The notes: generated by a model not told the origin, from the letters alone. A stretch of DNA of 64,000 bases from Allobosea sp. (GCA_024231975.1 JAAEQB010000078.1:310001-374000), one strand, 5' to 3'; counted from the stretch's first letter, positions 28,029 to 36,431 are shown. A program made the numbers and translations.

Positions 28029-28763
28029 TCACCCGCCCTGATGGGCGGCGTAGGCCTCTTCCGCCAGTGGGATCGCCTCGGGCGTGCCGACATGCAGCCA
28101 GCGCCCGTCGAGCAGATGGCCGAACAGGGTTCCCTTGGCGATGCAGCGATCGAACAGCAGGTTCAGCGAGAACGGACCCTCCGGCGTGTCGGCGAAGAGC
28201 TCCGGCTTGATGATCGCGACGCCCGCATAGACGTAGGGCGCGCTCGCAGCCTGTCCGCGCCGTGCCAGCCGGCCGGCCGCGTCACGGAAGAAATCGCCGG
28301 CGCCGTCGAAGCCGACGCTGCTTTGCCGCTCCGCCAGCAGAAGCAGCATGTCCATCCGCCCGGCATCCCAGGCGGCAGCCATGGCGGAAATGTTCGACGC
28401 CCCCCGCTCGCTCCAAAGCGAGTCGGAGTTGATGTGGAAGAACGGCTCGACGCCGAGCAGCGGCAGCGCCTTCTTCACGCCACCGCCGGTTTCGAGCAGG
28501 GCGTCGCGCTCGTCGGAGATGGTGATGCGCGGGCTGGAACGGCCGGCGACGCGCGCCTCGATCTGCTCGGCGAGGTAGTGGACATTGACCACGGCGTCTT
28601 CGACACCGGCTTCGGCGAGCCGGTCGAGCGCATGGTCGAGCATGGTCTTGCCGGCGATCACGACCAGCGGCTTCGGCATGGTGTCGGTGATCGGGCGCAT
28701 GCGCTTGCCGAGCCCGGCGGCGAGCACCATGGCCCGGCGGATCGGCAGTGAACCGGTCTGCAT
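28029..28763 (-). CDS. Nucleotidyltransferase, MurNAc-1-phosphate uridylyltransferase (MurU)-like
   Basis: GT-A fold sugar nucleotidyltransferase of 244 residues. The N-terminal AMVLAAGLGKRMRPITDTMPKPLV is the NTP-binding signature, followed by ETGGGVKKALPLLG and a HINSDSLW metal site. Close relatives include MurU, which makes UDP-MurNAc in the cell-wall recycling route, and mannose-1-phosphate guanylyltransferases; size and sequence favour MurU. The start is uncertain: ATG 28763 is used, but GTG 28766 has better spacing to AGGAG. It precedes addB by six bases, so it is probably in the addBA operon. Confidence 0.8.
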   Translation of the reverse strand: MQTGSLPIRRAMVLAAGLGKRMRPITDTMPKPLVVIAGKTMLDHALDRLAEAGVEDAVVNVHYLAEQIEARVAGRSSPRITISDERDALLETGGGVKKALPLLGVEPFFHINSDSLWSERGASNISAMAAAWDAGRMDMLLLLAERQSSVGFDGAGDFFRDAAGRLARRGQAASAPYVYAGVAIIKPELFADTPEGPFSLNLLFDRCIAKGTLFGHLLDGRWLHVGTPEAIPLAEEAYAAHQGG

Positions 28764-28841
28764 CACTGAAGCGAATCTCCTGCCGGCCAAGACTGCCACA
28801 TCAGCCATGGCCGGCGCGATTGCTCAAGTGCGGCGAGAGCC

Positions 28842-29507
28842 TCACAGGAAGCTGGCGATCTCCTCCAGCGGCTTCTTGCCGATCGCCGGGACGACGCAAC
28901 CCTCGGCGGGATAGCCGACGACGAGCAGGATCAGCGCCTTCTCGTTGTCGGGCCGGCCGAAGAGCTCGTTGAGGAAGTTCATCGGGGCCGGCGTATGCGT
29001 CAACGTCGCCAGGCCGGCCTGATGCAGCGAGGCGATCAGGAAGCCGGCGGCGATGCCGACCGACTCAGGCACGTAATAGTGCTTCACCTTGCGCCCCTGC
29101 ACATCATAGCCCCAGCGCTGGGCGAAGATCGCGATCAGCCAGGGCGCGGTGTCGAGAAAGGGCTTGTGCTCGTCGGTGCCGAGATGCTCGAGCGCATCGA
29201 GCCATTCCTCGCCGGCGCGGCCGGCATAGAAGGCGCGCTCCTCCTCCTCGGCGCCTTCGCGGATCTTCTTTTTGATTTCCGAGTCGGAGATACAGACGAA
29301 GGTCCAGGGCTGCTGGTTGGCGCCTGATGGCGCAGTGCCGGCGGTGGCGACCGCCGCCTCGATGATCTCGCGCGGCACCGGTTTGTCGGAATAATCACGC
29401 ACCGTGCGGCGCTTCTTCATCGTCTCCAGGAACTTGAGCGCCTGCGCCCTCATCTCCTCCTCGGGCAGACCCTGGAAGGCGAGCGGCATGGTGACATAGG
29501 CGTTCAT
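28842..29507 (-). CDS. Nitroreductase-family flavoprotein, iodotyrosine deiodinase-like
   Basis: FMN enzyme of 221 residues. The core is KRRTVRDYS, AGTAPSGANQQPWTFV, YLDTAP-like FLDTAPWLIAIF, KHYYVPESVGIA and LTHTPAP. From my memory of human iodotyrosine deiodinase (IYD), the lid region aligns without gaps: Glu90, Tyr94 and Lys115 here fall on human Glu157, Tyr161 and Lys182, which hold the halotyrosine zwitterion. The C-terminal GRPDNEKALILLVVGYP also matches IYD. It therefore probably reductively dehalogenates halotyrosine-like compounds rather than reducing nitro groups. Start 29507 follows AGGAGGAAATCG. No membrane anchor. No flavin reductase neighbour. Confidence 0.82.
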   Translation of the reverse strand: MNAYVTMPLAFQGLPEEEMRAQALKFLETMKKRRTVRDYSDKPVPREIIEAAVATAGTAPSGANQQPWTFVCISDSEIKKKIREGAEEEERAFYAGRAGEEWLDALEHLGTDEHKPFLDTAPWLIAIFAQRWGYDVQGRKVKHYYVPESVGIAAGFLIASLHQAGLATLTHTPAPMNFLNELFGRPDNEKALILLVVGYPAEGCVVPAIGKKPLEEIASFL

Positions 29508-29576
29508 CGATTTCCTCCTGACAGCTTCTTGCGGGCACTGCTGCTTGCACAATAGACCATCCCGGTCCTCCGCCCT

Positions 29577-32500
29577 ATGGTCCCGCCCATGACGAACCCG
29601 GCCTCACAGCTCAAGCCCGGCGACCACCTCTTCCTGGTCGATGGCTCGAACTTCATCTTCCGCGCCTATTTCCAGTCGATCAATCAGGACCGGAAATACA
29701 ATGCCCGCTCCGACGGCTTGCCGTCCGGCGCAGTCCGGCTGTTCGCGACGAAGCTGTTCCAGTTCGTGCGTGAAGGCGTGCTCGGGGTGAAGCCGACCCA
29801 TCTCGCCATCGTCTTCGACAAGAGCGAGAACTCCTTCCGCAAGGAGATCTACCCGGCCTACAAGGGCAACCGCTCCGATCCGCCGCCGGACCTGATCCCG
29901 CAATTCCCGCTGATGCGCGATGCCGTGCGCGCCTTCGGGCTGATCCCGGTCGAGCAGGACGTCTACGAGGCCGACGACCTGATCGCGACCTATGCCAGGC
30001 AGGCCAGCGAGGCCGGCGCCGACGTGCTGATCGTCTCGGCCGACAAGGATTTGATGCAGCTGGTCCGGCCGGGCGTCGCCATGTACGATCCGGCCTCCGG
30101 CGACGCCAAGAAAGGCGCCGGCTTCAGGCCGGAGCGGCGCATCGGCGAGCCTGAGGTCGTCGAGTATTTCGGCGTCACGCCGGACAAGGTCACCGACGTC
30201 CAGGCGCTCGCCGGCGATGCGACCGACAACGTCCCGGGCGCGCCCGGCATCGGCATCAAGACCGCGGCGCAGCTCATCGGCGAGTACGGCGATCTCGAAA
30301 CGCTCCTGAAGCGCGCCGGCGAGATCAAGCAGCCCAAGCGCCGGGAGACACTGACCAATCCCGAGGTGGTCGAGAAGGTCCGCATCTCGCACAAGCTCGT
30401 CACCCTGGTCGACGACGTGAAGGTCGAGACGCCGCTCGGCGAGCTCACCCTGAACCAGCCCGATCCGGCCAAGCTCATCGCCTTCCTCAAGGCGATGGAG
30501 TTCACCACCATCACCAAGCGCGCCGCCGAGGCCTATGAGGCCGATGTCGGCGCGATCGATGCCGATCCCGACCTCGCCCCGGGCGGTGCCCGGGCTGCCA
30601 CCCTCAAGGCGCTCTATGCGGAGACCGATCTGCCGGCCGTGGGCGCGGCCGTCGCGGTCGCGAGCGATGGCGCGACGACGGTCGTCGCAGCGGCCGTGGT
30701 GGAAGGTAAGGCCGCGCCCGCCGCTGACGGCTGGCTACGGCCCGCCGATCTCGCCGCCGCCCGCAAGGATGCGGCGATCGCGGTCAAGATCGACCATGCC
30801 GCCTACGAATGCGTGCGCAGCCTCGCCGATCTCTCGCGCTGGATCGGCTGGGCCTATGAGGCCGGCCAGATCGCGCTCGACACCGAGACCAACTCGCTCG
30901 ACGTGATGCAGGCCGACCTGATCGGCATCTCGCTCGCGGTCGCGCCGGGCAAGGCCTGCTATATCCCGCTGCAGCACCGCGCCGGCGACGGCCTGTTCGA
31001 TTCCGGCCTGCTCGAAGGCCAGATCCCGCTCGACCAGGCACTGGCCGAGCTGAAGCCGCTCCTCGCCGATCCCGGCGTGCTGAAGATCGGCCAGAACCTC
31101 AAATACGACATCGCCGTGTTCAACCGGCACGGCGTCGAGGTCGGCCCCATCGACGACACCATGCTGATCTCCTATGCGCTCGACGCCGGCAATGGCGGGC
31201 AGGGCATGGACCGGCTGTCGGAGGTCCATCTCGGCCACAAGCCGATCGCCTATTCGGAGGTCGCAGGCACCGGCAAGAGCCAGGTCACCTTCGACAAGGT
31301 GCCGCTCGACAAGGCGACCGCCTATGCGGCCGAGGATGCCGATGTCACGCTCCGGCTCTGGCTCGCGCTGAAGCCGCGGCTGGTGCCGGAACGCAAGACC
31401 ACGGTCTACGAGACGATGGAGCGCCCGCTCGTGCCGGTGCTGGTCCGGATGGAGCGGCGCGGCATCTCGATCGACCGGCAGATCCTGTCGCGTCTCTCGG
31501 GCGAATTCGCCCAGTCGCTGGCGCGGCTGGAGGACGAGATCCACACGCTCGCCGGCGAAAAATTCACCATCGGCAGCCCCAAGCAGCTCGGCGACATCCT
31601 GTTCGGCAAGATGGGCCTGCCCGGCGCCAAGAAGACCGCGACCGGACAATGGGCGACCGGCGCCGGCGTGCTCGAGGACCTCGCCGAGCAGGGCAATGAA
31701 CTGCCCGCCCGCATCCTCGACTGGCGCCAGCTCGCCAAGCTGAAATCGACCTATACCGACTCGCTGCCCACTTACGTGAACCCGCAGACCCACCGGGTCC
31801 ATACGTCTTACGCCCTGGCTGCGACCACCACCGGCCGGCTCTCCTCCTCCGAGCCGAACCTGCAGAACATCCCGATCCGGACCGAGGCCGGCCGCAAGAT
31901 CCGCACCGCCTTCGTCGCCGAGAAGGGCCACAAGCTGGTCTCGGCCGACTACAGCCAGATCGAGCTGCGCATCCTCGCCCACATCGCCGAGATCCCGCAG
32001 CTGCGGCAGGCCTTCGCCGATGGCGTCGACATCCATGCAATGACGGCGTCCGAGATGTTCGGCGTGCCGGTCGAAGGCATGCCGAGCGAGGTGCGCCGGC
32101 GCGCCAAGGCGATCAATTTCGGCATCATCTACGGCATCTCGGCCTTCGGCCTCGCCAACCAGCTCGGCATCTCCCGCGAGGAGGCCAGCGCCTATATCCG
32201 CAAGTACTTCGAGCGTTTCCCCGGCATCCGCGACTATATGGACCAGGCCCGCACCACGGTGCGCGCCAAGGGCGCAGTCGAGACGATCTTCGGCCGCGTC
32301 TGCCATTTCCCGGCCGTCGCCTCGAAGAATCCGTCCGAGCGCGCCTTCGTCGAGCGCCAGGCGATCAACGCGCCGATCCAGGGCTCGGCCTCCGATATCA
32401 TCCGCCGCGCGATGATCCGGATGGAGGATGCGCTCGCCGCGGCCAGACTCGATGCGCGCATGCTGCTGCAGGTGCATGACGAGTTGGTCTTCGAGGTGCC

Positions 32501-32633
32501 GGAGAACCAGGTCGAGGCGGTGCTGCCGGTGATCCGCAAGGTCATGGTCGAGGCGCCGCAGCCGGCGGTCGCGCTCAAGGTGCCGCTGGTGGTCGATGCG
32601 CGCGCCGCCGACAACTGGGACGAGGCGCACTGA
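29577..32633 (+). CDS. polA: DNA polymerase I
   Basis: 1018-residue family A polymerase for Okazaki fragment processing and repair. The 5' nuclease domain (about 15-290) has LVDGSNFIFRAYF, EADDLIATYA and GDATDNVPGAPGIG. The 3'-5' exonuclease (about 410-600) keeps LDTETNSLD, NLKYDIAVF and YAAEDADVT, so proofreading looks intact. The polymerase domain has SADYSQIELR (motif A, near 790), RRRAKAINFGIIYG (motif B) and LQVHDELVFE (motif C, near 966). No clear ribosome binding site; ATG 29589 is an alternative start. A 654-residue antisense frame is a shadow. Confidence 0.96.
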   Translation: MVPPMTNPASQLKPGDHLFLVDGSNFIFRAYFQSINQDRKYNARSDGLPSGAVRLFATKLFQFVREGVLGVKPTHLAIVFDKSENSFRKEIYPAYKGNRSDPPPDLIPQFPLMRDAVRAFGLIPVEQDVYEADDLIATYARQASEAGADVLIVSADKDLMQLVRPGVAMYDPASGDAKKGAGFRPERRIGEPEVVEYFGVTPDKVTDVQALAGDATDNVPGAPGIGIKTAAQLIGEYGDLETLLKRAGEIKQPKRRETLTNPEVVEKVRISHKLVTLVDDVKVETPLGELTLNQPDPAKLIAFLKAMEFTTITKRAAEAYEADVGAIDADPDLAPGGARAATLKALYAETDLPAVGAAVAVASDGATTVVAAAVVEGKAAPAADGWLRPADLAAARKDAAIAVKIDHAAYECVRSLADLSRWIGWAYEAGQIALDTETNSLDVMQADLIGISLAVAPGKACYIPLQHRAGDGLFDSGLLEGQIPLDQALAELKPLLADPGVLKIGQNLKYDIAVFNRHGVEVGPIDDTMLISYALDAGNGGQGMDRLSEVHLGHKPIAYSEVAGTGKSQVTFDKVPLDKATAYAAEDADVTLRLWLALKPRLVPERKTTVYETMERPLVPVLVRMERRGISIDRQILSRLSGEFAQSLARLEDEIHTLAGEKFTIGSPKQLGDILFGKMGLPGAKKTATGQWATGAGVLEDLAEQGNELPARILDWRQLAKLKSTYTDSLPTYVNPQTHRVHTSYALAATTTGRLSSSEPNLQNIPIRTEAGRKIRTAFVAEKGHKLVSADYSQIELRILAHIAEIPQLRQAFADGVDIHAMTASEMFGVPVEGMPSEVRRRAKAINFGIIYGISAFGLANQLGISREEASAYIRKYFERFPGIRDYMDQARTTVRAKGAVETIFGRVCHFPAVASKNPSERAFVERQAINAPIQGSASDIIRRAMIRMEDALAAARLDARMLLQVHDELVFEVPENQVEAVLPVIRKVMVEAPQPAVALKVPLVVDARAADNWDEAH

Positions 32634-32644
32634 CATTACGGTCC

Positions 32645-32669
32645 GGAACCCTCCCCTTGCTGAGGCGTT
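32645..32669 (+). promoter_or_regulatory. EcfG-type promoter of the DUF883-like gene
   Basis: GGAAC at 32645-32649, a 16-base spacer, then CGTT at 32666-32669: a full match to the alphaproteobacterial EcfG consensus. It lies 61 bases before the DUF883-like start and just after the polA stop. Confidence 0.75.
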
Positions 32670-32729
32670 GAGCTTTGCGCCATGCGTTTCGCGTGGCATC
32701 GTTCATTGCCGGCACCAAGGAGGCGTTTG

Positions 32730-33092
32730 ATGGCCGCAACCAGTTCCACCGCAAAGCGACAGGCCGCGGCCTCGGTCAAACGTGCCAAGGACGAAGTCAC
32801 TGACGCCGCCGCGGACACGGCCGATCGCGCCCGCCGCGCGGGCCGCCGCGTCAAGGACGAGGCCGACGAGATAGAAGCCAGCTTGGCGCGCGGTGCCGAG
32901 GACCTTGCCGCGACGGTCAGCGAGAAGCTGAAATCGGTCGGCGTCGACACCGACCGGATGGCCGCGGTCGCACGCGAACAGGCCAGCGACCTGGAAGAGC
33001 TGATCATCCGCGAGATCCGCGAGCGGCCCCTGCGGGCGCTCGGCCTGGCGGCCGCGGTCGGGCTGTTCGTCGGCTTCCTGTCGGCGCGCTGA
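32730..33092 (+). CDS. DUF883-like (ElaB/YqjD-type) helical membrane-anchored protein
   Basis: 120 residues. Most of it is charged amphipathic helix (SVKRAKDEVTDAAADTADRA, then KDEADEIEASLARGAEDLA), and the C-terminus is one membrane helix with the typical family ending RPLRALGLAAAVGLFVGFLSAR. ElaB/YqjD proteins sit in the inner membrane and bind ribosomes in stationary phase in E. coli; whether that holds here is unknown. ATG 32730 has AAGGAGG seven bases upstream; the frame is open earlier without support. A clear EcfG promoter upstream marks it as a general-stress protein. Two bases separate it from the next membrane gene. Confidence 0.8.
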   Translation: MAATSSTAKRQAAASVKRAKDEVTDAAADTADRARRAGRRVKDEADEIEASLARGAEDLAATVSEKLKSVGVDTDRMAAVAREQASDLEELIIREIRERPLRALGLAAAVGLFVGFLSAR

Positions 33093-33094
33093 CC

Positions 33095-33517
33095 ATGCTG
33101 GGGGGGCTGACCGGTCTGGTCACGCGCGAGGTCGGCGGCGTCGTGCGCCGCAACGTGACGGTCATCGTGCTCTATCTGCTGGCGGGCGTGCTGGCGGCCG
33201 GCGCCGTGGGGTATGCGCTCAATGCGCTGCATACGGTGCTGACGCTGCATTACGGGGCGATCACCGCCAGCCTGTCGATCGCCGGGGGGCTGCTGTTTGC
33301 GTCTCTGCTGATGCTCGGCATCGCGCTCTATGTGAAGAGCCGGCCGCGGCCGGACCGGCGCCTCGCCGCCGCGGTCGCCGCCGCGCCGATCGCGGCCTCG
33401 CTGGTCGGCAACCGCAAGCTGGGCTGGCGCGCCGGACTGGTCGGCGGCGTCGTGCTGCTCGGGCTCATCCTCGGGCGGCAGTTCGCGCAGGGCGACGACG
33501 ACGACGCTGAAAGCTAG
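33095..33517 (+). CDS. Small integral membrane protein, stress operon
   Basis: 140 residues. Two strong helices (VTVIVLYLLAGVLAAGAVGYAL and SIAGGLLFASLLMLGIALYV), then a basic loop and a third helix (AGLVGGVVLLGLILG), ending in an acidic DDDDAES tail. I do not recognise a named family; DUF883-type genes are often followed by such holin-like membrane proteins. Start is two bases after the preceding stop, so it is co-transcribed from the EcfG promoter at 32645 and likely acts with its partner at the envelope. Confidence 0.7.
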   Translation: MLGGLTGLVTREVGGVVRRNVTVIVLYLLAGVLAAGAVGYALNALHTVLTLHYGAITASLSIAGGLLFASLLMLGIALYVKSRPRPDRRLAAAVAAAPIAASLVGNRKLGWRAGLVGGVVLLGLILGRQFAQGDDDDAES

Positions 33518-33617
33518 GGCGAATTCGCCCTGAACCGGCGGTCTTTCCGCAGCCGGTCCGCGGTGATGTGTCTTTTTACCTTGGGCGATCGGATTTCAGC
33601 GTCTATTCAAGGCAGCG

Positions 33618-35006
33618 ATGAATGCCCAGCTGAAGCTCCGTCCACGCTGGCTCTCGCCGGGACTGCCCTTGCTCGGTACGCGCCGCTACACCGCATCCTC
33701 GGCTGCGATCGCGATCCTCGTGGTCGCTGCCGCCGTCCTGATCGCCGGCTGGATCAACGTCCAGGCCGACGAGGCCTCGAAACTGGTCTCGCGTTCGATC
33801 GACATCCGCGAACGCAGCGAACGCTTCCTCAGCAACGTCCTCGATACCGAGACGGGGCAGCGCGGCTTCCTGCTCACCGGCGACGAGCAATACCTCGAGC
33901 CCTACAACGACAGCCATACCAAGTTGCTGCCGAGCCTGGATGAGATCGAACGCCTCGTCGCCTACAGTTCGACCCAGGCCGAACGGGTGAAGCGTGCCCG
34001 CGCCGTCACCACTCGCAAGCTCGCCGAGATGACCGAGACCGTCGGGCTGATGCGCACCGGCAAGCGCAGCGAAGCCACCGCCCTGGTGAGCCGCGGCACC
34101 GGCAATCGCCTCACCCAGGAGCTGCGCGACATCGTCGGCGAGATCCAGCTGGAGGAGAATCACCGCCTCACCGCGAGCACTCGCCGCGAGGCCCGCCGCC
34201 GTGTCCTGGCCAGCGCCGGCATCCTGGTCGCGCTCGCGGGCCTGTGCTTCGCCGCCTGGCTGCAATTGCGGGTGCGGCATCGACGCGCCGTCACGCTGTC
34301 GAGCTCGAATGCCGAGCTGGAACGCAAGGTCGGCGAGCGCACGCACCAGCTCGAGAACGAGCGGCTGCGCATCGAGGCGCTGCTGCGCGACGTCAACCAC
34401 CGCGTCGGCAACAATCTGGCGATGGTCTCCGCGCTGCTCAACGTCCAGAGCCGGCAGACGCGCGAGCCGGCCGTCAAGCAGGCGCTCGCCCAGGCGCAGT
34501 CTCGCATCCAGGCTATCGCCGCCGGCCAGCGCCGTCTGCGGCTCGACATCGAGGCCGACGAGATCGAGGCCCGGCCCTATCTGGAGGACCTGCTGGCAGA
34601 GATCGGCAAGGCGGCGGAAGGCAAGCCGATCGAGATCGGGCTGGCGATGGACGCGATCCGCCTGCCCGGCCGCGACGCCGTCTCCTTCGTCGTCGTGATC
34701 AATGAGCTGGTGACCAACGCAATCAAGCACGCCTTTCCCGACGGCGCCGCCGGCAATATCACGATCCGGCTGGCGCGCACGCCCGAGGAGAACCTCGTGC
34801 TGTCGGTCGAGGATGACGGCGTCGGCATGCCCGAGGACCAGCAGACGGCGGGGCTCGGCAAGTCGGTGATCAACGCCCTGCTGCGCAGCATGCGGGCCGA
34901 GATGGAGATCGCGCCGCTGTCGCCGGGCGCCGCGCGGCCCGGCACCCGTGTCGCCGTCACCTTCCCGAAGCGGGAGCCGCCTGCCGAAGACGAGAGCGGC
35001 GACTAG
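33618..35006 (+). CDS. Sensor histidine kinase with CHASE3 domain, HisKA_2/HWE type
   Basis: 462 residues. Helix 1 (about 28-47) and helix 2 (about 197-217) bracket a CHASE3 sensor domain with the typical ERFLSNVLDTETGQRGFLLTGDEQYLEPY. A coiled coil (ELERKVGERTHQLENERLRIEALL) leads to the kinase core, with phosphoacceptor His261 in DVNHRVGNNLAMVSALLN, N-box INELVTNAIKHAF (Asn367) and G1-box VEDDGVGMPED. The catalytic domain looks fully active. This kinase type feeds PhyR-like and single-domain receivers in alphaproteobacteria; the nearest receiver gene is the convergent one four bases away. Confidence 0.88.
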   Translation: MNAQLKLRPRWLSPGLPLLGTRRYTASSAAIAILVVAAAVLIAGWINVQADEASKLVSRSIDIRERSERFLSNVLDTETGQRGFLLTGDEQYLEPYNDSHTKLLPSLDEIERLVAYSSTQAERVKRARAVTTRKLAEMTETVGLMRTGKRSEATALVSRGTGNRLTQELRDIVGEIQLEENHRLTASTRREARRRVLASAGILVALAGLCFAAWLQLRVRHRRAVTLSSSNAELERKVGERTHQLENERLRIEALLRDVNHRVGNNLAMVSALLNVQSRQTREPAVKQALAQAQSRIQAIAAGQRRLRLDIEADEIEARPYLEDLLAEIGKAAEGKPIEIGLAMDAIRLPGRDAVSFVVVINELVTNAIKHAFPDGAAGNITIRLARTPEENLVLSVEDDGVGMPEDQQTAGLGKSVINALLRSMRAEMEIAPLSPGAARPGTRVAVTFPKREPPAEDESGD

Positions 35007-35010
35007 AGCC

Positions 35011-35370
35011 TCAGCCCTTGTTCACGGCCTTGGAGACGAAGCGGCCGAGCTCGTCGGCCGAGAACGGCTTGCGCACGAAGCGCACGTCCCGCAGCTCGGG
35101 CGGAACCTCGGTCGGCGCAGATCCCGAGACAAACGCTAGCGGCGTACCTTTGGCGCGCAGGCTGGCAGCGACGGCGAAGGTCTTGCCGCCGACGACGTCG
35201 ATATCGAGCAAAGCGCAGTCGAGTGGCTGATCGGCGGCGCGGCGCGCCTGCGACACCGATTCGACCACGATCAACTCGGCGTCGCCACCGAGCTCTTCGC
35301 TCACGGCGCTCTCGATATCCATCGCGATGAAGGGGTCGTCCTCGACGATGAGGACCCGAATACCGGCCAT
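35011..35370 (-). CDS. Single-domain response regulator
   Basis: 119-residue receiver with no output domain: acidic pocket LIVEDDPF, phosphoacceptor Asp in ALLDIDVVGG, conserved Ser in AFVSGSA and Lys in RKPFSADEL. Such stand-alone receivers act as phosphate sinks or connectors; in general-stress networks they can compete with PhyR for kinases. ATG 35370 is taken from domain alignment, with an in-frame ATG at 35397 as the alternative. It is convergent to the CHASE3 kinase and is preceded by an EcfG promoter, suggesting a feedback role. Confidence 0.88.
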   Translation of the reverse strand: MAGIRVLIVEDDPFIAMDIESAVSEELGGDAELIVVESVSQARRAADQPLDCALLDIDVVGGKTFAVAASLRAKGTPLAFVSGSAPTEVPPELRDVRFVRKPFSADELGRFVSKAVNKG

Positions 35371-35436
35371 GAGACCCAGATCACCTTCCAACTTCACGAC
35401 TACACCCCAAGCTGCTTCCTGCTTGTGAGCTTCATG

Positions 35437-35462
35437 AACGCCTGCTTGGTCGGCCTTGTTCC
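35437..35462 (-). promoter_or_regulatory. EcfG-type promoter of the single-domain response regulator
   Basis: On the minus strand: GGAAC (35462-35458), a 17-base spacer, CGTT (35440-35437). Full consensus match, about 67 bases before the chosen start codon. Confidence 0.75.
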
Positions 35463-35548
35463 GTTCTGAGCCGGATTGTCTGCCTCGAACCCTTCAAATT
35501 CAACTCAAATTGGCCGGATATGGTTAGGAAACCGTAAGTATCCGTCGG

Positions 35549-36010
35549 TCAGCGCTTGCGCGGCGAGCGGACGAGGCTGAGCTCGAAGGCGGTGACGCCG
35601 AGGGCGACATTGGCGCCGCGCTGGATGGGCAGGGCCCGCGGCACCAGCCGGACATCGCCGTCATGGCTGCCGGTCAGCGCGACCTCGCCCGGCTTGCGGG
35701 CATAGGGGCCGTAGAGGACGCCGAGGGGCGCGCGCGCGTAAGGGCCATAGACCCGCCAGGCGAGCAGGCTGCGCCCGACCGTCTTGGCGTCGAGCGCGAA
35801 ACCGCGAATGACCCCGGTATAGGTCTGCAGCGGCCCGCGCCGAGGCCGGAAACGGCAGTCGAGCGGCTTCTGCGTGGCGACGGCCTGGGCGAGGCCGGCC
35901 CCGATCGTGCAGGTCAGGCGCCCGGCCGGCGCACCGCTCTGCGCCAGTGCTGGTGCTGCGGGCAGGCTGGCGCCGGCCGCCAAAGCGAGCATTGCGATCA
36001 GACGTCTCAT
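35549..36010 (-). CDS. DUF992 domain-containing exported protein
   Basis: 153 residues with a signal peptide (RRLIAMLALAAGASLPAAPALAQ) and then the DUF992 pattern: GRLTCTIGAGLA, CRFRPRRGPLQTYTGVIRGF, ALDAKTVGRSLLAWRVYGPYA, VLYGPYA, and the C-terminal GANVALGVTAFELSL. The two Cys could form a disulfide. DUF992 proteins are periplasmic, restricted to alphaproteobacteria, and have no known function. Upstream, GTTCC at 36121-36125 and AGCG at 36101-36104 give a near match (GGAAC-N16-CGCT on the minus strand) to an EcfG promoter. Confidence 0.85.
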   Translation of the reverse strand: MRRLIAMLALAAGASLPAAPALAQSGAPAGRLTCTIGAGLAQAVATQKPLDCRFRPRRGPLQTYTGVIRGFALDAKTVGRSLLAWRVYGPYARAPLGVLYGPYARKPGEVALTGSHDGDVRLVPRALPIQRGANVALGVTAFELSLVRSPRKR

Positions 36011-36135
36011 TCACCTTCTCCTGCGCCCTACTCCGAATGCACCGCGCCGACTCGAAGCCGGCTCCGCCGAATCGCCCACCGCGCCTCGAAACCGCACCAA
36101 AGCGCCGCAATCACTCCATAGTTCCCAAATAATCC

Positions 36136-36160
36136 GGAACCTCAATCCGGTGCTTGCGTT
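36136..36160 (+). promoter_or_regulatory. EcfG-type promoter of the 80-residue ORF
   Basis: GGAAC (36136-36140), 16 bases, CGTT (36157-36160). Full consensus match, 15 bases before GTG 36176. An opposite-facing GTTCC lies ten bases upstream, towards the DUF992 gene. Confidence 0.7.
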
Positions 36161-36175
36161 GACGGGAACTGACCA

Positions 36176-36418
36176 GTGGACGCGCAAATGCAAAAGCAAG
36201 GACGGACCAACCCGGTGCAGATCTTCCCCACTCCCAAGCTGGCGCGCGATCTTCCGCCATTCTGGGAGCTCGAACAACTTCTGCGCGAGGGTTTCGACCA
36301 TGATTCGGCGCTGGCCGAACTGGCTCGTCGGCGCGAGAGCTGGTCGAGCGGGAGGCTCCCGCCGCCTGCCGCGGCGCAGTTCGACACGCCGGACGGCGTC
36401 TTCACGATCGCGTCATAG
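36176..36418 (+). CDS. Small hypothetical protein, 80 residues
   Basis: Not recognised. GTG start at 36176 with GGGAA upstream; ATG 36188 is an alternative. The protein has no membrane segment or signal; it contains a helical charged stretch (FWELEQLLREGFDHDSALAELARRRESW) and a Pro-rich linker. Codon third positions look coding. The main support is the EcfG promoter just upstream, which has no other gene to serve on this strand. A slightly longer frame on the opposite strand (36142-36435) lacks such support. Confidence 0.5.
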   Translation: MDAQMQKQGRTNPVQIFPTPKLARDLPPFWELEQLLREGFDHDSALAELARRRESWSSGRLPPPAAAQFDTPDGVFTIAS

Positions 36419-36431
36419 GTTTTCACCGGGC

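Noticed and set aside
24885..28751. A 1288-residue open frame on the plus strand, opposite addB
   Set aside because: It lacks any recognisable domain, is rich in Arg/Gly/Ala/Glu, and mirrors a clearly functional addB; GC-biased third positions remove stop codons on the opposite strand.
30735..32699. A 654-residue open frame opposite polA
   Set aside because: Same shadow effect; composition is dominated by Asp, Arg, Gly and Leu and no motif is seen.
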